Both the position numbers and the translations under genes were made by a program. This document shows, piece by piece, positions 35,165-46,439 of a DNA stretch of 64,000 bases (the first letter of the stretch is position 1; every line of letters begins with the position of its first letter). Origin of the DNA: Thysanoteuthis rhombus (lineage: Eukaryota; Mollusca; Cephalopoda; Oegopsida; Thysanoteuthidae); assembly GCA_963457665.1 (NCBI GenBank), contig OY735231.1:41406524-41470523 (forward strand), written 5' to 3'. A model generated the notes under the pieces. It saw only the letters and a program-made list of their open reading frames with translations, was not told the DNA's origin and ran no database searches.

Positions 35165-35900
35165 TTTCATTTCATTCATTTGTTGCTCGCAGCCAGGTCG
35201 GTCAGAGGCTTCAGGGGAGGACGGCCTTTGTCTTGTATTATTGAGCATAGTGTATAGATCGGCCTCTTCCCATTTATAGGATCGACACAGCAGACTTTCT
35301 GCATTAGCCCCAACTGCTTATGGCGCCCGGTATTCAAGACAGCCGCCTATCTATCTAGGCTTGACGTTGCTTAACTTTTTATGATTTCCGAAAACCGGTT
35401 CAACCAACGTGATTTTGTCTGTAATCCTTTAACTTCAAGGAGAAGTTCCGAAAAAAAAAACTAATTCTTGTGCTGTGTTCATGGAGATACTTTGAAAATG
35501 GGACGGTGCCTATCTGCTGTCTCCAGTACAGGGTTGTTGTGCTTCCATCACTGGTTGGTTTGAGGTATGATAGCCTGACACAGCCCACCCTTACCAGGTT
35601 CCATCAATCTTACTCTTTATGCTATCACGCCCAAAACCAACCCGTGATAGAAACACAACAACCCTTGACTGGAGATAAAGACTTACAAAAATGGTATTCA
35701 ATAGCTCCCTTTTAAGCCCTCAGCCTGACAGAGCCCACCTGCTCCAGGCTTCTTCAATCCTACTCTTCATGCTGGGTGCTGAGCAGAGGGGCATCGAGTA
35801 TCATTTTGCCGACCTTGGTATAACTCTATGGTGGCTCAAATTACGGCCTACCAAACCAATTGTGAGCACTCTTCCACTGAGCCACAGTGATCGGTTTCTT
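35165..35900 (-). repeat. Composite tRNA + 5S SINE, minus copy with expanded middle
   Basis: The tRNA-like head is at 35830-35895: GTGGCTCAGTGGAAGAGTG on the minus strand, a perfect A box. The linker with ATACTCGATGCCCCTCTGCT follows. A duplicated and folded middle occupies 35520-35775. The 5S-like part is at 35316-35427 (AAGTTAAGCAACGTCAAGCC, ATACCGGGCGCCATAAGC). The body (GAGGCCGATCTATACACTAT, GACCTGGCTGCGAGCAAC) ends near 35165. It is the longest composite copy and links the tRNA head with the 5S-SINE body type seen at 46 and 50 kb. Confidence 0.65.
35520..35675. repeat. Foldback: 55-base imperfect inverted arms
   Basis: Arm 35520-35574 (TCTCCAGTACAGGGTTGTTG ... GATAGC) pairs with 35621-35675 (GCTATC ... 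CAACAACCCTTGACTGGAGA), with scattered mismatches, around a 46-base loop. The loop plus edge (35571-35622) is also repeated directly at 35722-35773 (AGCCTGACAGAGCCCACC ... CTTCATGCT). The structure is nested in a composite SINE. Confidence 0.8.
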
Positions 35901-36069
35901 TATTTTCATCGACAACATCTCCCATGTCCAGTTAAATTAATTTTCGACACCCGACTGATTTATGGCGAGTAGGATTCCCGCTTTTTATGATTCCAGCACT
36001 TTTGGTAAATGCAATGAGATTGCTTCAATTTCCAGTTGATTCCTCCGAAGGATTTTTTTCCGTAGCCAC

Positions 36070-36560
36070 AAGAATTTCATCAGAAACAGTCAACCAAAAC
36101 TGTTACTAGGGCTTTCAACAAAGGTTTCTCCAGTTTTCAAGTTGATCCGGATGGTTGGCTGGTAACTTGTGCATGCAACACGCATTCAGGCTGAACCTCT
36201 GAAGCTAGAAGGCTGAATTTTTTAACGTTAATTCATCATGTGTGGAAAAAGCTTTTTCTGAAAAATTCCCCCTCTAAATAGGTTTCCAGTGTTTGCAATG
36301 TGAGTTTATGCTAAATTGATCCCTTCGTTTGTGTCCAGCGGCATTCACGGTTGTTTTGTTTTTGGTTTGTTTTTTTTTTTGGTTTTGGGGGGGGGTTCAG
36401 ACATTTTGCGATCACTACTGTACAAGTGAAAGAAGTCACTCATTCATTAGTCAATCTGTTTTCAAATTTTTAACTGATCTCCCCTAACACTGCGTGCCGA
36501 AAGACTTTAATCATGTGACAGTTTCTATCCAGTGACTAATCAGACATGTTTTCATTTTCT
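36070..36560 (+). repeat. Dispersed repeat family A, near-complete copy
   Basis: Runs from CAGAAACAGTCAACCAAAAC through CAGTTTTCAAGTTGATCCGG, GTTTATGCTAAATTGATCCC, a T/G run at 36358-36396, AGAAGTCACTCATTCATTAG, and ends with CATGTGACAGTTTCTATCCA and GTGACTAATCAGACATG. Confidence 0.75.
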
Positions 36561-36804
36561 GTGTTTTACCGGAACTTCTTGAAACCATCTGTGGAATTCA
36601 TTCAGAGTGTTGAAAATGTAATAACGTTATGAAGTAAACTCGATTATTTTAATCTAATGTTCGCTTGAAATTTCAATCAACTGCCATTCAACGTGAGCAT
36701 CGTTCAAACGTTATTAATAAGATCTTTTACACAACAGTAGCAATTGCTGTCAATTAAAAAAAGAGAGATTGTTCGATGGAAATCACATGCCTTTAGCAAG
36801 GATG

Positions 36805-36915
36805 GCAGACCTTAATTACGGACGAATTACGTTGGACACACTGGTTCGCGTGCGATCACCAGAGTTAAGCAACATATACCCTGGTCTGTCACATGGTTGC
36901 CAATTAAGATATTGT
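36805..36915 (+). repeat. 5S rRNA-like SINE fragment
   Basis: ATTACGGACGAATTACGTTGG, ACACTGGTTCGCGTGCGATC, ACCAGAGTTAAGCAACATAT and CCCTGGTCTGTCACATGGTT follow 5S gene order to about box C. The 3' end and body are lost in a T-rich run. Confidence 0.65.
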
Positions 36916-36967
36916 TTGTTTTTTGTTTTGTTTTTTTAATTTTTTGAATTCGAGATTGACTGCCGGA

Positions 36968-37000
36968 ATAAAAAAATATAAAAAAATATAAAAAAATTAT
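36968..37000. repeat. Short A-rich minisatellite
   Basis: Three near-identical 10-base units of the form ATAAAAAAAT. Confidence 0.8.
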
Positions 37001-37248
37001 GCATCAATTGGACATTAAAAAAGAAAAACTGAACTCACGAATTTAGGGAAAAAACATTTAGATTGGCAACTCTTTGAATACCAAGTGATGGAATCATGGG
37101 GAAAAACTCAGAGAAAATCTGGAGGAAGGGACTCGAAGGCAGTTGATAGAGAGAGATTCTGATACATGCAAGACTGCATCATCATCTGGCAGCGCTTGTA
37201 GGCATGCTGATCTCTGAATATATTGAGCCCTTTTTTTCCGTTTGGAAG

Positions 37249-37670
37249 CTTCAAGTTGGGGAAGTGGAAATTGGGCACAACACTTGCTCCATACTAAGCA
37301 CCCAGGCATAACTGTTAAGATCGTCCCTCAAGACGGAAAGAGCCAACTAGATCCAAATTGGTATTTAAACATCGTTCCACTTTGGCACTTTTCTTGTGGA
37401 AGCCCATGCATTCGTGCAAACAAAGATGGCGAAGTTCTGTGGGGATGGATTTCCTGGAACTATTTATTGGTCACATATATGCCAAGCATTCTTATACTTG
37501 CAGTATACATGATTGGCTTCGCTAGGATGAAACTCCCTCGCCTTATTAAAATCTAAAAAGTAAACAAAACTGAATTCATTTCCCCATACAATATTATTCC
37601 AAACCTATGCGTCCCATTTCTTCTCTAGTTTTAGTTGTTCCTGTAAAAGAAATTTACAGAAATTAATAAA
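37249..37670 (+). CDS. Possible terminal exon of an unidentified membrane protein
   Basis: An open frame of about 100 codons ends with TAA at 37554-37556. It has no ATG at its left side but is preceded by CCCTTTTTTTCCGTTTGGAAG, a good pyrimidine tract and AG acceptor, so it would start as an exon at 37249. The C-terminal third is hydrophobic (NYLLVTYMPSILILAVYMIG), a likely membrane segment followed by basic residues. The region is richer in G+C than its flanks. An AATAAA signal is at 37665-37670. I do not recognise the protein and found no upstream exon. A chance open frame remains possible. Confidence 0.3.
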
Positions 37671-37679
37671 ACAAGTCGA

Positions 37680-39200
37680 CCAGAGTTGGAGTTCAGAAGC
37701 AGGAGTGAATTCGTCACCAGTTTTTACATACGTCACTGTGTTACTTTTAATTGTGCATGACGCCACTGGTTTTTGGTCTGGTCATTGTCATCCATCATTG
37801 TTATTACAAACAAAAATAAAGTCAAAACTCGATAGTACGAGTTTCAAAATATAATATTCTTGGAAAACATCCAAAAAAGTAGGATTTGGCAGCGTTATAT
37901 CATTGTCTTTAATTATCCTAATGAAAATATTTTACTGATGGTGAATATCGATTGGGGCTAATGTCTGGAAAGTCTACCTTAGTTACATGACTGGATATAA
38001 AAAAAACTGCTGTGCTAAAAATTATGACCTTTGTGAATTCCATACTGAACTTTTACAGTTTAGGAATTTTTTACTACCAATTTGCCCATCGCAATTATAT
38101 CTGTTATACTCTATTCCGTTGATATTTTTTAACTAACTTACAAATACGGAAATTCGAATGAAGTAAACAGACGTCAATATTGTTTTATAAAAAGGGTTTT
38201 TTAGATAGTTTCTTTTCACTTATTTTACTAAATTGCAATTTTGTAAAACACCTGGGTTGAGATTCTGTTCAACCAACTAGAGTATTTTTTAATAAGATAT
38301 GGCATTTTATCTAGAATTAGATAAATATTAATATTATTTTATTAAAAAATATTTTATCTCTATAGCCTGGAGTAAAGTAGGTTGGGAAAAGAGGGGGAAG
38401 GAATCAGGTAGTTCATCGAAGAGTTAGTAGAGAGAGGAAGGTTAGAGTAGGAAAGGTGAAAATTGGACAGAGGTTTGATAAAAAGATAGGGAGGTTAGGA
38501 ACAGAAAGTTAGGTAATTTACTGAAAGGGAATGGGAAATTTTGCATATGAAACTAAACCATGTTTGTTTAACATTTAGATGAAATCATGGACTGGCAACG
38601 AGAATTGGAACAAGGGAGAGAATGTGAAGATACGAGTAGTGGGTGATGAAAAAATAACAGGCATGAGATGATCTCAATCGCCAATCGTGGTAGTAAAAGA
38701 GAGGAAGAAGAGCAAGAACTCTTTATTTGAGTCAATTGATTCTCATACTTGTGGAATATTTCTATATATCGCTATATTTTACAAGTATTATTTTCAATAA
38801 AGATCATAAATGGTCATTTTTGGCCTTTTATGCAGACCTTGTATATTTCAATGAGCAATATACTTTAACAGGAGTTGCATTAGAAAGTATACTAGTTTGA
38901 AATTTAGTTGTTGACAACCACTAAATTGGTATGAATCAAAGTTTTAGTAATTATGTAATCTAGTAGTTCCATTGTTTTTTTTTAAATGCTGTTTCAATCG
39001 TGTTTTTCTGTATTCGGTTCGGATATAATGCAATCTCCTACATAGGCCAGGAAATGATCCGGGAAGAGTATAAGATTCCAAGGAACCGAATCCTCTTACA
39101 ATTCTAAGTAGCATATCCACTTACCAAAGAAAGGTACCTGAACTCTCTGGTAGTTTCTAGACGAAATTTTTCTCACAACAGGTTTGCACTATGTTATAAA
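37680..39200. other. No recognised gene; purine-rich strand at 38.37-38.55 kb
   Basis: Mostly A+T-rich. From about 38370 to 38545 the plus strand is dominated by G and A (for example GGGAAAAGAGGGGGAAGGAA). No function can be assigned. Confidence 0.5.
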
Positions 39201-39214
39201 ACCAAAGCAGTCAA

Positions 39215-39570
39215 AAAAAGTTTGTTCAGCTTTTAAGCCAGTGTGGCTGGCTATGTACTTATGATGCGTGCAAGCAATACTAATGGAGCTAAAGGGCTGA
39301 AAATTTGAGCATTCGAACATTTACCCGTTATGTCTAGAATTTTTTTTTCACATCCTCTCCTAACCGGGTTTTAGTGGGGGTTCAATTTGCAATTATTTTT
39401 TTTTTTTTTTTTTTTAAAGATTTTTATAGTGATCACTGGCAAAAGCGGGAGAAGTAACTTATTCATCGAAAACCAATTTTTCAATTGATCATCTTCAACA
39501 CTGCTTTCTGCCAAGTACGTTGGTCACATGATGTTTTTATTCCGTGATTAAGCAGACCTGTATTTTTAAT
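39215..39570 (+). repeat. Dispersed repeat family A copy
   Basis: Contains GTGTGGCTGGCTATGTACTT, GGGCTGAAAATTTGAGC, GGTTTTAGTGGGGGTTCAAT, a long T run (39394-39415), GGGAGAAGTAACTTATTCAT and ACGTTGGTCACATGATG. The middle part is shortened. Confidence 0.7.
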
Positions 39571-39954
39571 TTTCACTCGACGTAATTTCTTATTGACTTT
39601 AAAAGCTTCCTCAGTATGCATGCTATCACGTTTATATTTGCATTTCCTCAAGCAATTACAAAGTTTGCAATTGTGCAACTAGGGGGCCAAACACGGGGTC
39701 CGAGAAAACGAAAATATTAACAATCGACAAATAGAAATGTAACTAGAAATTAATTAAAAATTGCGGGGGGACAAATGCAGTGTAAGTTTGTGGCAAAGAG
39801 CCGAGATTTGTTGCTAATAAGTATAGCTCTTGCGCTGGTTACGACATCAGCCGTCTCTACGCGGGCTTCACATATTACAAGTGTCTCTTGTCTCTGCATG
39901 CAATATGTTAGAGGCAACAAGCATCCGAAGGGGTGCCATCCACTTCACCATTCT

Positions 39955-40090
39955 CAATAGGTCCCCAACCGGTCACTCATCTGAGTACTGACATAGCTAG
40001 ACGTTGCCTAAAGTCAGTAATCGCACGAGAACAGGTGTATCTAACATTTGGCTGTAACCCTTTAGCCTCGGGGAGGGGTCTCTCAATCCC
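39955..40090 (-). repeat. 5S rRNA-like SINE, minus copy
   Basis: On the minus strand: GGTTACAGCCAAATGTTAG, ACACCTGTTCTCGTGCGAT, TGACTTTAGGCAACGTCTAG, CAGTACTCAGATGAGTGACC and GGTTGGGGACC. Box A and box C of 5S are both recognisable. Confidence 0.65.
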
Positions 40091-40924
40091 AGTCTTGCGC
40101 TGAATCTTTGGTATGACTGAATAAGACCATGGCGTACCAAGCAGAAGTCAAGCACTATGCCGCTAGTGATCGTTGTATACTTGTGTACAAGCTGGGTTCG
40201 GTCGTAGACAATGTGATATTGACTTCAAAAGTCATATACGGGCTAGAAATGATAAAGAATGAAAAAAAAGTTGGTAGCTACAATCTTGCAAGTATGATAC
40301 TGAAATTTGTCAGACAGGTAGATTCTCCTACGACCAAAGTATTTAGGAATGTGTTTTCAACAACAGGATTGTTCAAAATCACCACGTGTGATTTCTAGCA
40401 CTTTTGTTGGCCACAATGTTGCACCTAGAATTTAGAATTTTTTCTAATATTTGTATGTCTTTACACGGTAAAAGTTATTGGCAAAGTTAGGTTGATGCTG
40501 GGGGTCACTAAAGGTCATCTGAGTTCATTTCTGGAAATTATGATAATCTCTCGATATCGCTGGCCTCTGCCTGACTTCTCTATCCTTTTCCCAATGTCAG
40601 CTCTATATTGGTTGTTCCTTGGTTGGATCCTCAATCAACCTTTTCATACTGCCATCCAATGAGAGAAATACTTATGCAGTTTATCCAGAAGTCCTGTCAA
40701 AATAAGTACCGGCATCCTTCGTTATATTTTATACATCAGAATATTCCTTCTGTTACAGATACTTTTTCACGTGCACATAGTGTAAATAATTGGGTTTTTC
40801 TTTTTCATTTGTTATGTTGTGTAAGGAGAAATATACCAAAGACCATATTTTCCCTGTTTGGTTAAATTCAAAGTTATTTTCCCCGTGCAACGCCTGGTAT
40901 CCGTACTACTATAAGATTTGTCAC

Positions 40925-41125
40925 TTTGACTTAGTTTATAAGAAAACCGCCTTCCAATCACATGGTCGTGATTTCAAATCACGGTGGGGTAATGTTAATC
41001 TTATATACCGTGATTTTCAAACAGTGAAGCGTTTACTCCCTAAATTTGATGAGGATTGTTTTAATTAGGAGAGGGGTAAGTTCGAGTCGACTTTGTTTTC
41101 CCGCTTTAACAAGAAAAACGTCTTC
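40925..41125 (+). repeat. Dispersed repeat family F, partial
   Basis: ACATGGTCGTGATTTCAAAT and CACGGTGGGGTAATGTTAAT, then CCTAAATTTGATGAGGATTG and AAGTTCGAGTCGACTTTG, follow the order of the copies at 12.48 and 47.56 kb. The first part resembles a tRNA T arm. Confidence 0.45.
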
Positions 41126-41429
41126 AATTCAGTAAAGATATTATCGAGAGAAATCTACATAGAAGCCACCACCACTAATCTACTTGGGCTTGAATAATGT
41201 CTTGGGTCGTCCAGTTTTAAGCCTGCATGTCACGAAGGCAATTGATAGGCACGAAAGTAAATCGAATCTCTCCAACTCTACACATACATTGATTATAGTT
41301 GTTGCTCTAAACAAATCCCAGGCTGACTCGAAAAACAATTTCCTTCCAAACCTTGAGGGGAAAAATATTTTTTAAGAGTCACGTAGCCTTAATTCTTTAC
41401 TAAACCACCGGCGTTGCAAGATAATCTTT

Positions 41430-41460
41430 TAGAAACTGTCAAACAAAACTGTCACAATAG
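41430..41460 (+). repeat. Family A 5' end fragment
   Basis: TTTTAGAAACTGTCAAACAA followed by AACTGTCACAATAGG is the 5' terminus of family A and nothing more. Confidence 0.6.
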
Positions 41461-41944
41461 GCAGAATGAAAAGAAAGCTGAAATAACATGTGTATGTTGA
41501 TGAAAATGACAGCAGGAAGACGAAGAGAAAAAAACGAGGGTATGTTTCAGTGCATTTCGACGGGTGCTAGCCATCTTTTACAGAAAAAGTTGGAGCAATT
41601 CAGATATATTTCTGTGTTGTTTGATTGGAGCAGGAAGGGTGAGAGTCATGTTTGTACGTATGTGTACATGTATCTCTACTTCGTGAATAAGTACCATGAC
41701 GTGGTAGGCTGGCTTCGATATTCCAATGGCCCGGGGAGTAGTAATTCAATTCTTAGTAATTCCAACCGAGTCAGACAGGTCAAAAGAGAAAAATTTGATC
41801 ACCCACCCCCCGACTATATTCCCACTTTTATTTTTTTGAAAAATAGTTCTTTGTTTCCATAAAAATTAGATTGGGGATAGAGTTCTAGCAAAAATCCCAA
41901 ACATACGAGCTCCTTAGTCAACAACTGATTTCAACAGTAAAACA

Positions 41945-41995
41945 ATCCATCAAAGGTTGATGTGCCATTAAACCAACCAACCAACAAGTACATAT
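41945..41995 (+). repeat. Retroposon 3' end, family I
   Basis: CATCAAAGGTTGATGTGCCA followed by TTAAACCAACCAACCAAC is a diverged version of the terminus at 19.27 and 25.5 kb, with a (CCAA)n tail. Confidence 0.4.
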
Positions 41996-42194
41996 CTTGG
42001 ACGTCTACAAACGGCTCCAATCAACTGATTAGGCTGCAATTTGATACTCCTCTAGCCCTCTTTGTTTTCCAGAACGTTTTTGGCCCCAAAACACTAATTT
42101 TCAGGAAACTGTAATGAGTGCATTTTCTGTGCTACAGTCTTGGAAATTTGTATTACTAATCAATGACACTCTCTGAAAATCTTTCACACACACC

Positions 42195-42310
42195 TACAGA
42201 AATATTTTCACTGCGGGGTTCAGTCTGCTATGGAGTTTTATGCTAAATTGATCTAGTTTATGTCCGCGTATGTTTCTGATAATTCAGATGTTTTCAGTGA
42301 TTGCTGAAAA
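42195..42310 (+). repeat. Dispersed repeat family A, internal fragment
   Basis: GGGGTTCAGTCTGCTATGGA, GTTTTATGCTAAATTGATCT and TTTATGTCCGCG match the middle of family A; TTCAGTGATTGCTG follows where the family has AGTGATCACTGCC. Confidence 0.5.
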
Positions 42311-42954
42311 CCTTCTTAGGGGCTGAGTAACAGTGATCAGATATTGGTCTTTTAGAATTAAATAAAAGTCTGATTCACTGAATCAAATTTGACATGCATA
42401 CTCCATGGACATACACGAATATTTTTGATCTTTGGAGGAAAAAAATTATTTATCATCCCTCGGATATTCAAACTAAATGTTTTCCGAAAGTTCATGATGG
42501 TGATCATTTTTCAATCCCAAATTCATGAACTCTTATCTCAGGTTGAAACAAGCAGAATAATATCAGTTTCTGTTGCAAGAGTGGCGGACAACCGATGGAC
42601 TATCAACTTCTCTGTTCCACTTGTCTTGTTGAGACAAAAACAGCAACAGCGAGAACTATCAATCTCTCTCTTATCATTTCTGACAAAATATTCAAACTAT
42701 CAATAATCTGATTGTTGAGCTGAAGTCTATGAATTGAATTTCTTGGAGAAAAAAATCCAAGTTGAGAAAATCAGGGATGTTTTAATGTATCTTAACAGAC
42801 CTTTAAAGGCTTTTTTCTAATTTAATACATTTAAGGCCTAAAATCTGAAATTTGATGTTGCTTAGGATATTTTGGAATTCATAAGACCCAGTATTATTGA
42901 TTGATCTCTGCTGAAAAATGGAATCTGAAAAAAGAAAGGAAAAAAATGGGTGAG

Positions 42955-43185
42955 AGAGATAGGTATAAGTGAGAGAGAAGACAGACGAGATGCGCATGTG
43001 ATCTCGGGGGATCCATATCGTGAGTCCAACTGAAGCCAGCAGAATATTAGATGGAGAGACGAGCTAGACAAATTCAGAAAGTACTGGCTCTGCGACGCCC
43101 ATGATAAAGAAATGTGGCGGATCCTGGTGAAGTTCTATTTCCAAGACGGACATTCAGAGTCCGATGATGATTTTGTAAAGAAAAA
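42955..43185 (+). pseudogene. LINE reverse-transcriptase C-terminal tail, copy 1
   Basis: From 43049 the frame reads RWRDELDKFRKYWL, then HDKEMWRI, the RWxDDL...W...AxDRxxWR block near the C terminus of many LINE ORF2 proteins (RTE/CR1-like groups). It stays open for about 44 codons to 43180. A stop lies just upstream (43029-43031). The same RKYWL signature recurs at 52.6 and 61.75 kb, so these are three 5'-truncated copies of one family. Confidence 0.7.
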
Positions 43186-43284
43186 AAATCGCTTTTCACA
43201 GTAACTAGCGGAAATCCTTGCTAACGGGTGGATTTTCAGCTAGTTTTCATTATATTAGGAAGCACCAATCGAAATTTTCAAATG

Positions 43285-43695
43285 CAAGTTTCTTCAGTTT
43301 TCAAGTTGGTCTGGCTAACTGACTGGCTAAGTATGTAACATCCATACAGACCGAGTAAGAGGCTTGAAAATATAAACATTTACTTTTTATCCTTTCTCGA
43401 ACAAAACTTTTTTTGGTTTGTTTGATTTCTAAATTCTCCCTTAAATGGGTTTTTAGTGTGAAAACGTAAGTTTAGTTTAAATTGATCCCTTAGTCTGTGT
43501 CTGCATAAACCCTTTTTCTTTTTTTTTTTTTTTTTTTTTTAGATTTTTTAGTGATCATTGCCTAGCAAAAGGCGGGAGAAATAACTCATCCATTGATCAC
43601 CCTTTTTTCCGAGTTTCCAATTTTTACCCCGACCCTCCAACATTGCATTGAACAGTTTCTATAGGGTGGCTAACCAGATCTGTTAAATTTGACCT
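43285..43695 (+). repeat. Dispersed repeat family A copy
   Basis: GTTTCTTCAGTTTTCAAGTT, GTCTGGCTAACTGACTGGCT, GGCTTGAAAATATAAACAT, a T run (43517-43540), AGCAAAAGGCGGGAGAAATA, CCTCCAACATTGCATTG and CAGTTTCTATAGGGTGGCTA are in family order. It directly follows the LINE tail. Confidence 0.75.
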
Positions 43696-43699
43696 TGAG

Positions 43700-46030
43700 A
43701 CATATTTAATTAATACTCAGTTCCCTGACGGTCCCAACCAAAGTCTGATCAATGCAAAGTATCCTCTCAATTCTTTATTCAAAGACAATCGCGAATATTA
43801 CTCTCCTTTCATCGATTCTAATAGTTCAAATCACCCTCTTCTCCATTTTGTGGCTGTTGAAATGAATCAATGAGATCAATCATAATTCGGGTGACACAGT
43901 CGATTGGGTTCAGACACGATTTGTTCGGCTTTTTATTGATGGGTCAGCGAAGACTTGAATTAGTTTCTATAAAAGTTTTTCAGAATCCACTGCTTAAGAC
44001 GAGGCATCTTCCACTGAAATATCTATTTATAACTATTGTCAAGTCTCAGAAGAAAAACGAGCGATCCAGCATTACACAAAATTGTACCCTACTCTGTAGG
44101 CGTGGCTGAATCAGTTAGGGGGTGGCTAGAAAATGCTGCTCTGTATTTCTATACCATGAACCAATAACAAGGATGTATTTGTGCATACATTAATTACATA
44201 AATAATAATTCAGCTTTTGGGGTTGTTTTTCACCAATCAAGTGATAGAGCATGTCTATTTATTGTGAATTTTCCTTTGGAATCAAATATGATTTAATATT
44301 GGAGGAGCCCGCCAAGGAGCCATAGACGATTCGGCCACGAAAAGCACTGATGAAAATTCTAATGAGAAATAAATGTTTCGGGTGAATATCTCAAAAACAA
44401 TGTGAAAACATAAGAGTTTAAAGCCTGTAAATATTCGTTTGTGATTAAGAGTTCTGGGTTCTATTAGCTGTTTTAATGACATCCTTGGTAAAAAAGCAGT
44501 TTTCACAGAATAAAAAAACATTTTTTATATTATAACAAGGACGTATATTTTCCACAAATTCAATATTTACAAAAAAAACTCAGGAACGCTAGTAGACACG
44601 ACACGATGTCATTGAGTCAGTCTTTCTTTTTCACTTACTCTCTTTCATTCATTTCGTAAATTCACATATTTTTAATTCTAGGTCTGACTAATTGCGATCA
44701 TAAAGTCAACTTTGAGAGTTTGACAATGTGAAATTTCATCTAAACATAATGTTGGTAAAGATTCATCGTGAAATATAATCAAAACCAAATATTTATCCAA
44801 ACAATAAATCTTGAAATCCCTTGATTCTTTGAAACAAAATGCTGTAATTGTTTCTTTGAAACATTGCCAAGAAATTTTGCAATCTGTTAAAATTTACTCG
44901 CATCAAAATCCAGGGAATCAAGAAAAGTTATGAACGGCACAATGTTCAATACACCATGAACCCTGCATGTAAATTGGACCTGATACTACATCACTGGCGG
45001 TGCCAGGCCAAAGAAAACCTGAACATTCTGTAGGCTCCCGGTAGCCTTGCTAAAGCCTGCGAAATTTAATTCTAACTATGTCAATAAGCAATGGTGTGTG
45101 TATTGTCAGTGTCAGCCGGGACTGAAACTCATAGTGTCATACCCATCCAGCCCCTTTCTAAAACTTAATGACTTCTTTTGTAACCAATTGTCCATACCCT
45201 ACAAAATATCACTGAAATTCATTGAGAACTTTTAGAGAACTGTGTGGACAGTCAGGAGTGTATACATAATTGCATTTTTTCAAAAACTCAATTAATAGAG
45301 AATTCCTGGCCCTGCCTTAAAATCTAACCCACACTTCTTGATCTACCCCCCCTCCACATACACATAAAATTGTATTACAATCAATTGAGCACTATCTTTG
45401 GATTTTCATGGCAAGCAACAGACTGGAAAATTTAGGCACAATTGTCCTGAATAGACAATGTGTCGAAATCTTGAATCTTGAAAATATCGTCCTCGTTTCG
45501 CAGCAAAATGTGAAAAGAATTGCTATTGTGTAGTCTGTGTTCCTTCAACTTGTAAGAGACGTCGCCATCTTTCATGTCTCATCCTACCTATCACAGTGTG
45601 CAGTGACTTTGAAGTTGATTTATTATATAAAACGCATCTTATTACATTATTATACGGACTTGTTGAAAACAGTGGCGCCGCCACCGTGCCATATGTAACT
45701 CAAATGACAGCGTGTCGTTTGTCATACAAATGGAATTGGCAAATAGGAATTATGCTTAACACAACATGATGGAAGATCAGAGCACAATTATATCCTGTTA
45801 ATTCTCATGGACGATGAATCATTGAATATGACGAATGAGTCATCCTCTTCTCATAAGAATAACGTCTCATTTCCAAATAACGAAAGAATTATTGCTAGAT
45901 ACGAGTACAGGCTTCCATATATTAGTTACCACGCTCTAGAGGAGAATGTAATGTCAAAAAGCTTTAAATTTTCCGAGACCCTCGACGATGTCATATTACA
46001 AACACCTCCCTGATACTTACTGTGGTAGTT
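43700..46030. other. No recognised gene; family D block at 45.17 kb
   Basis: A+T-rich DNA. At 45145-45255 CCATCCAGCCCCTTTCTAAA and ATCACTGAAATTCATTGAGA match family D. Nothing else was recognised. Confidence 0.4.
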
Positions 46031-46035
46031 TTAGT

Positions 46036-46295
46036 GGTGTTAGTTATGGCCAAATTGCGTTAGACACATTGCTCCTCGTGCGATCACCGAAGTTAAGCAA
46101 CGCTGAGTTTTGTTAGATAGAATACCAGGTGCTGTGAGCAGATGGGGATCATGTAGATCACCTGCTGTTGTGATCCTGTTAATCCTCCTATGGAGAAGAT
46201 AGATCCCTACACTACGTTCAATATAGCAAGCCGACGGCCCATCCCCCCAACTCCACCTGAACCCTCGAGCCTGGCTGCAAGTGACAAGAAATGAA
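46036..46295 (+). repeat. 5S rRNA-like SINE with body
   Basis: The 5S-like part is 46041-46140: TTATGGCCAAATTGCGTTAG, GTGCGATCACCGAAGTTAAG (a well-kept box A), AATACCAGGTGCTGTGAGCA. Box C is mostly deleted. The body has GTGATCCTGTTAATCCTCCT, GATCCCTACACTACGTTCAA, CACCTGAACCC and CCTGGCTGCAAGTGACAAG. Confidence 0.75.
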
Positions 46296-46439
46296 TGGAT
46301 TGTATGACCCTCACTGAAAACGTTCCCTATTCAGTAATGAATAATCGTGGGTGTTACAGAGCGGTTACATCTTGTTGTAAAAAAAAAAATGGTGACGTCT
46401 CTTAAGAGACAATTTCTGATGGAGTGTAGAGGCAAGTGA

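Noticed and set aside
38370..38545. Regulatory or triplex-forming role for the purine-rich strand
   Set aside because: Only a composition bias; no mirror repeat or conserved motif was seen.
41488..41862. 124-codon plus-strand frame
   Set aside because: No motif, no splice or promoter context, and low-complexity flanks; length is within chance for this much sequence.
42389..42706. 105-codon plus-strand frame with a Gln-rich end
   Set aside because: Partly protein-like but overlaps no recognisable domain or splice signal; not supported enough to list.
46041..46140. True 5S rRNA gene
   Set aside because: All 5S-like segments are diverged, lack parts of box A or box C, are embedded in SINE structure and have no terminator T run at the right place.
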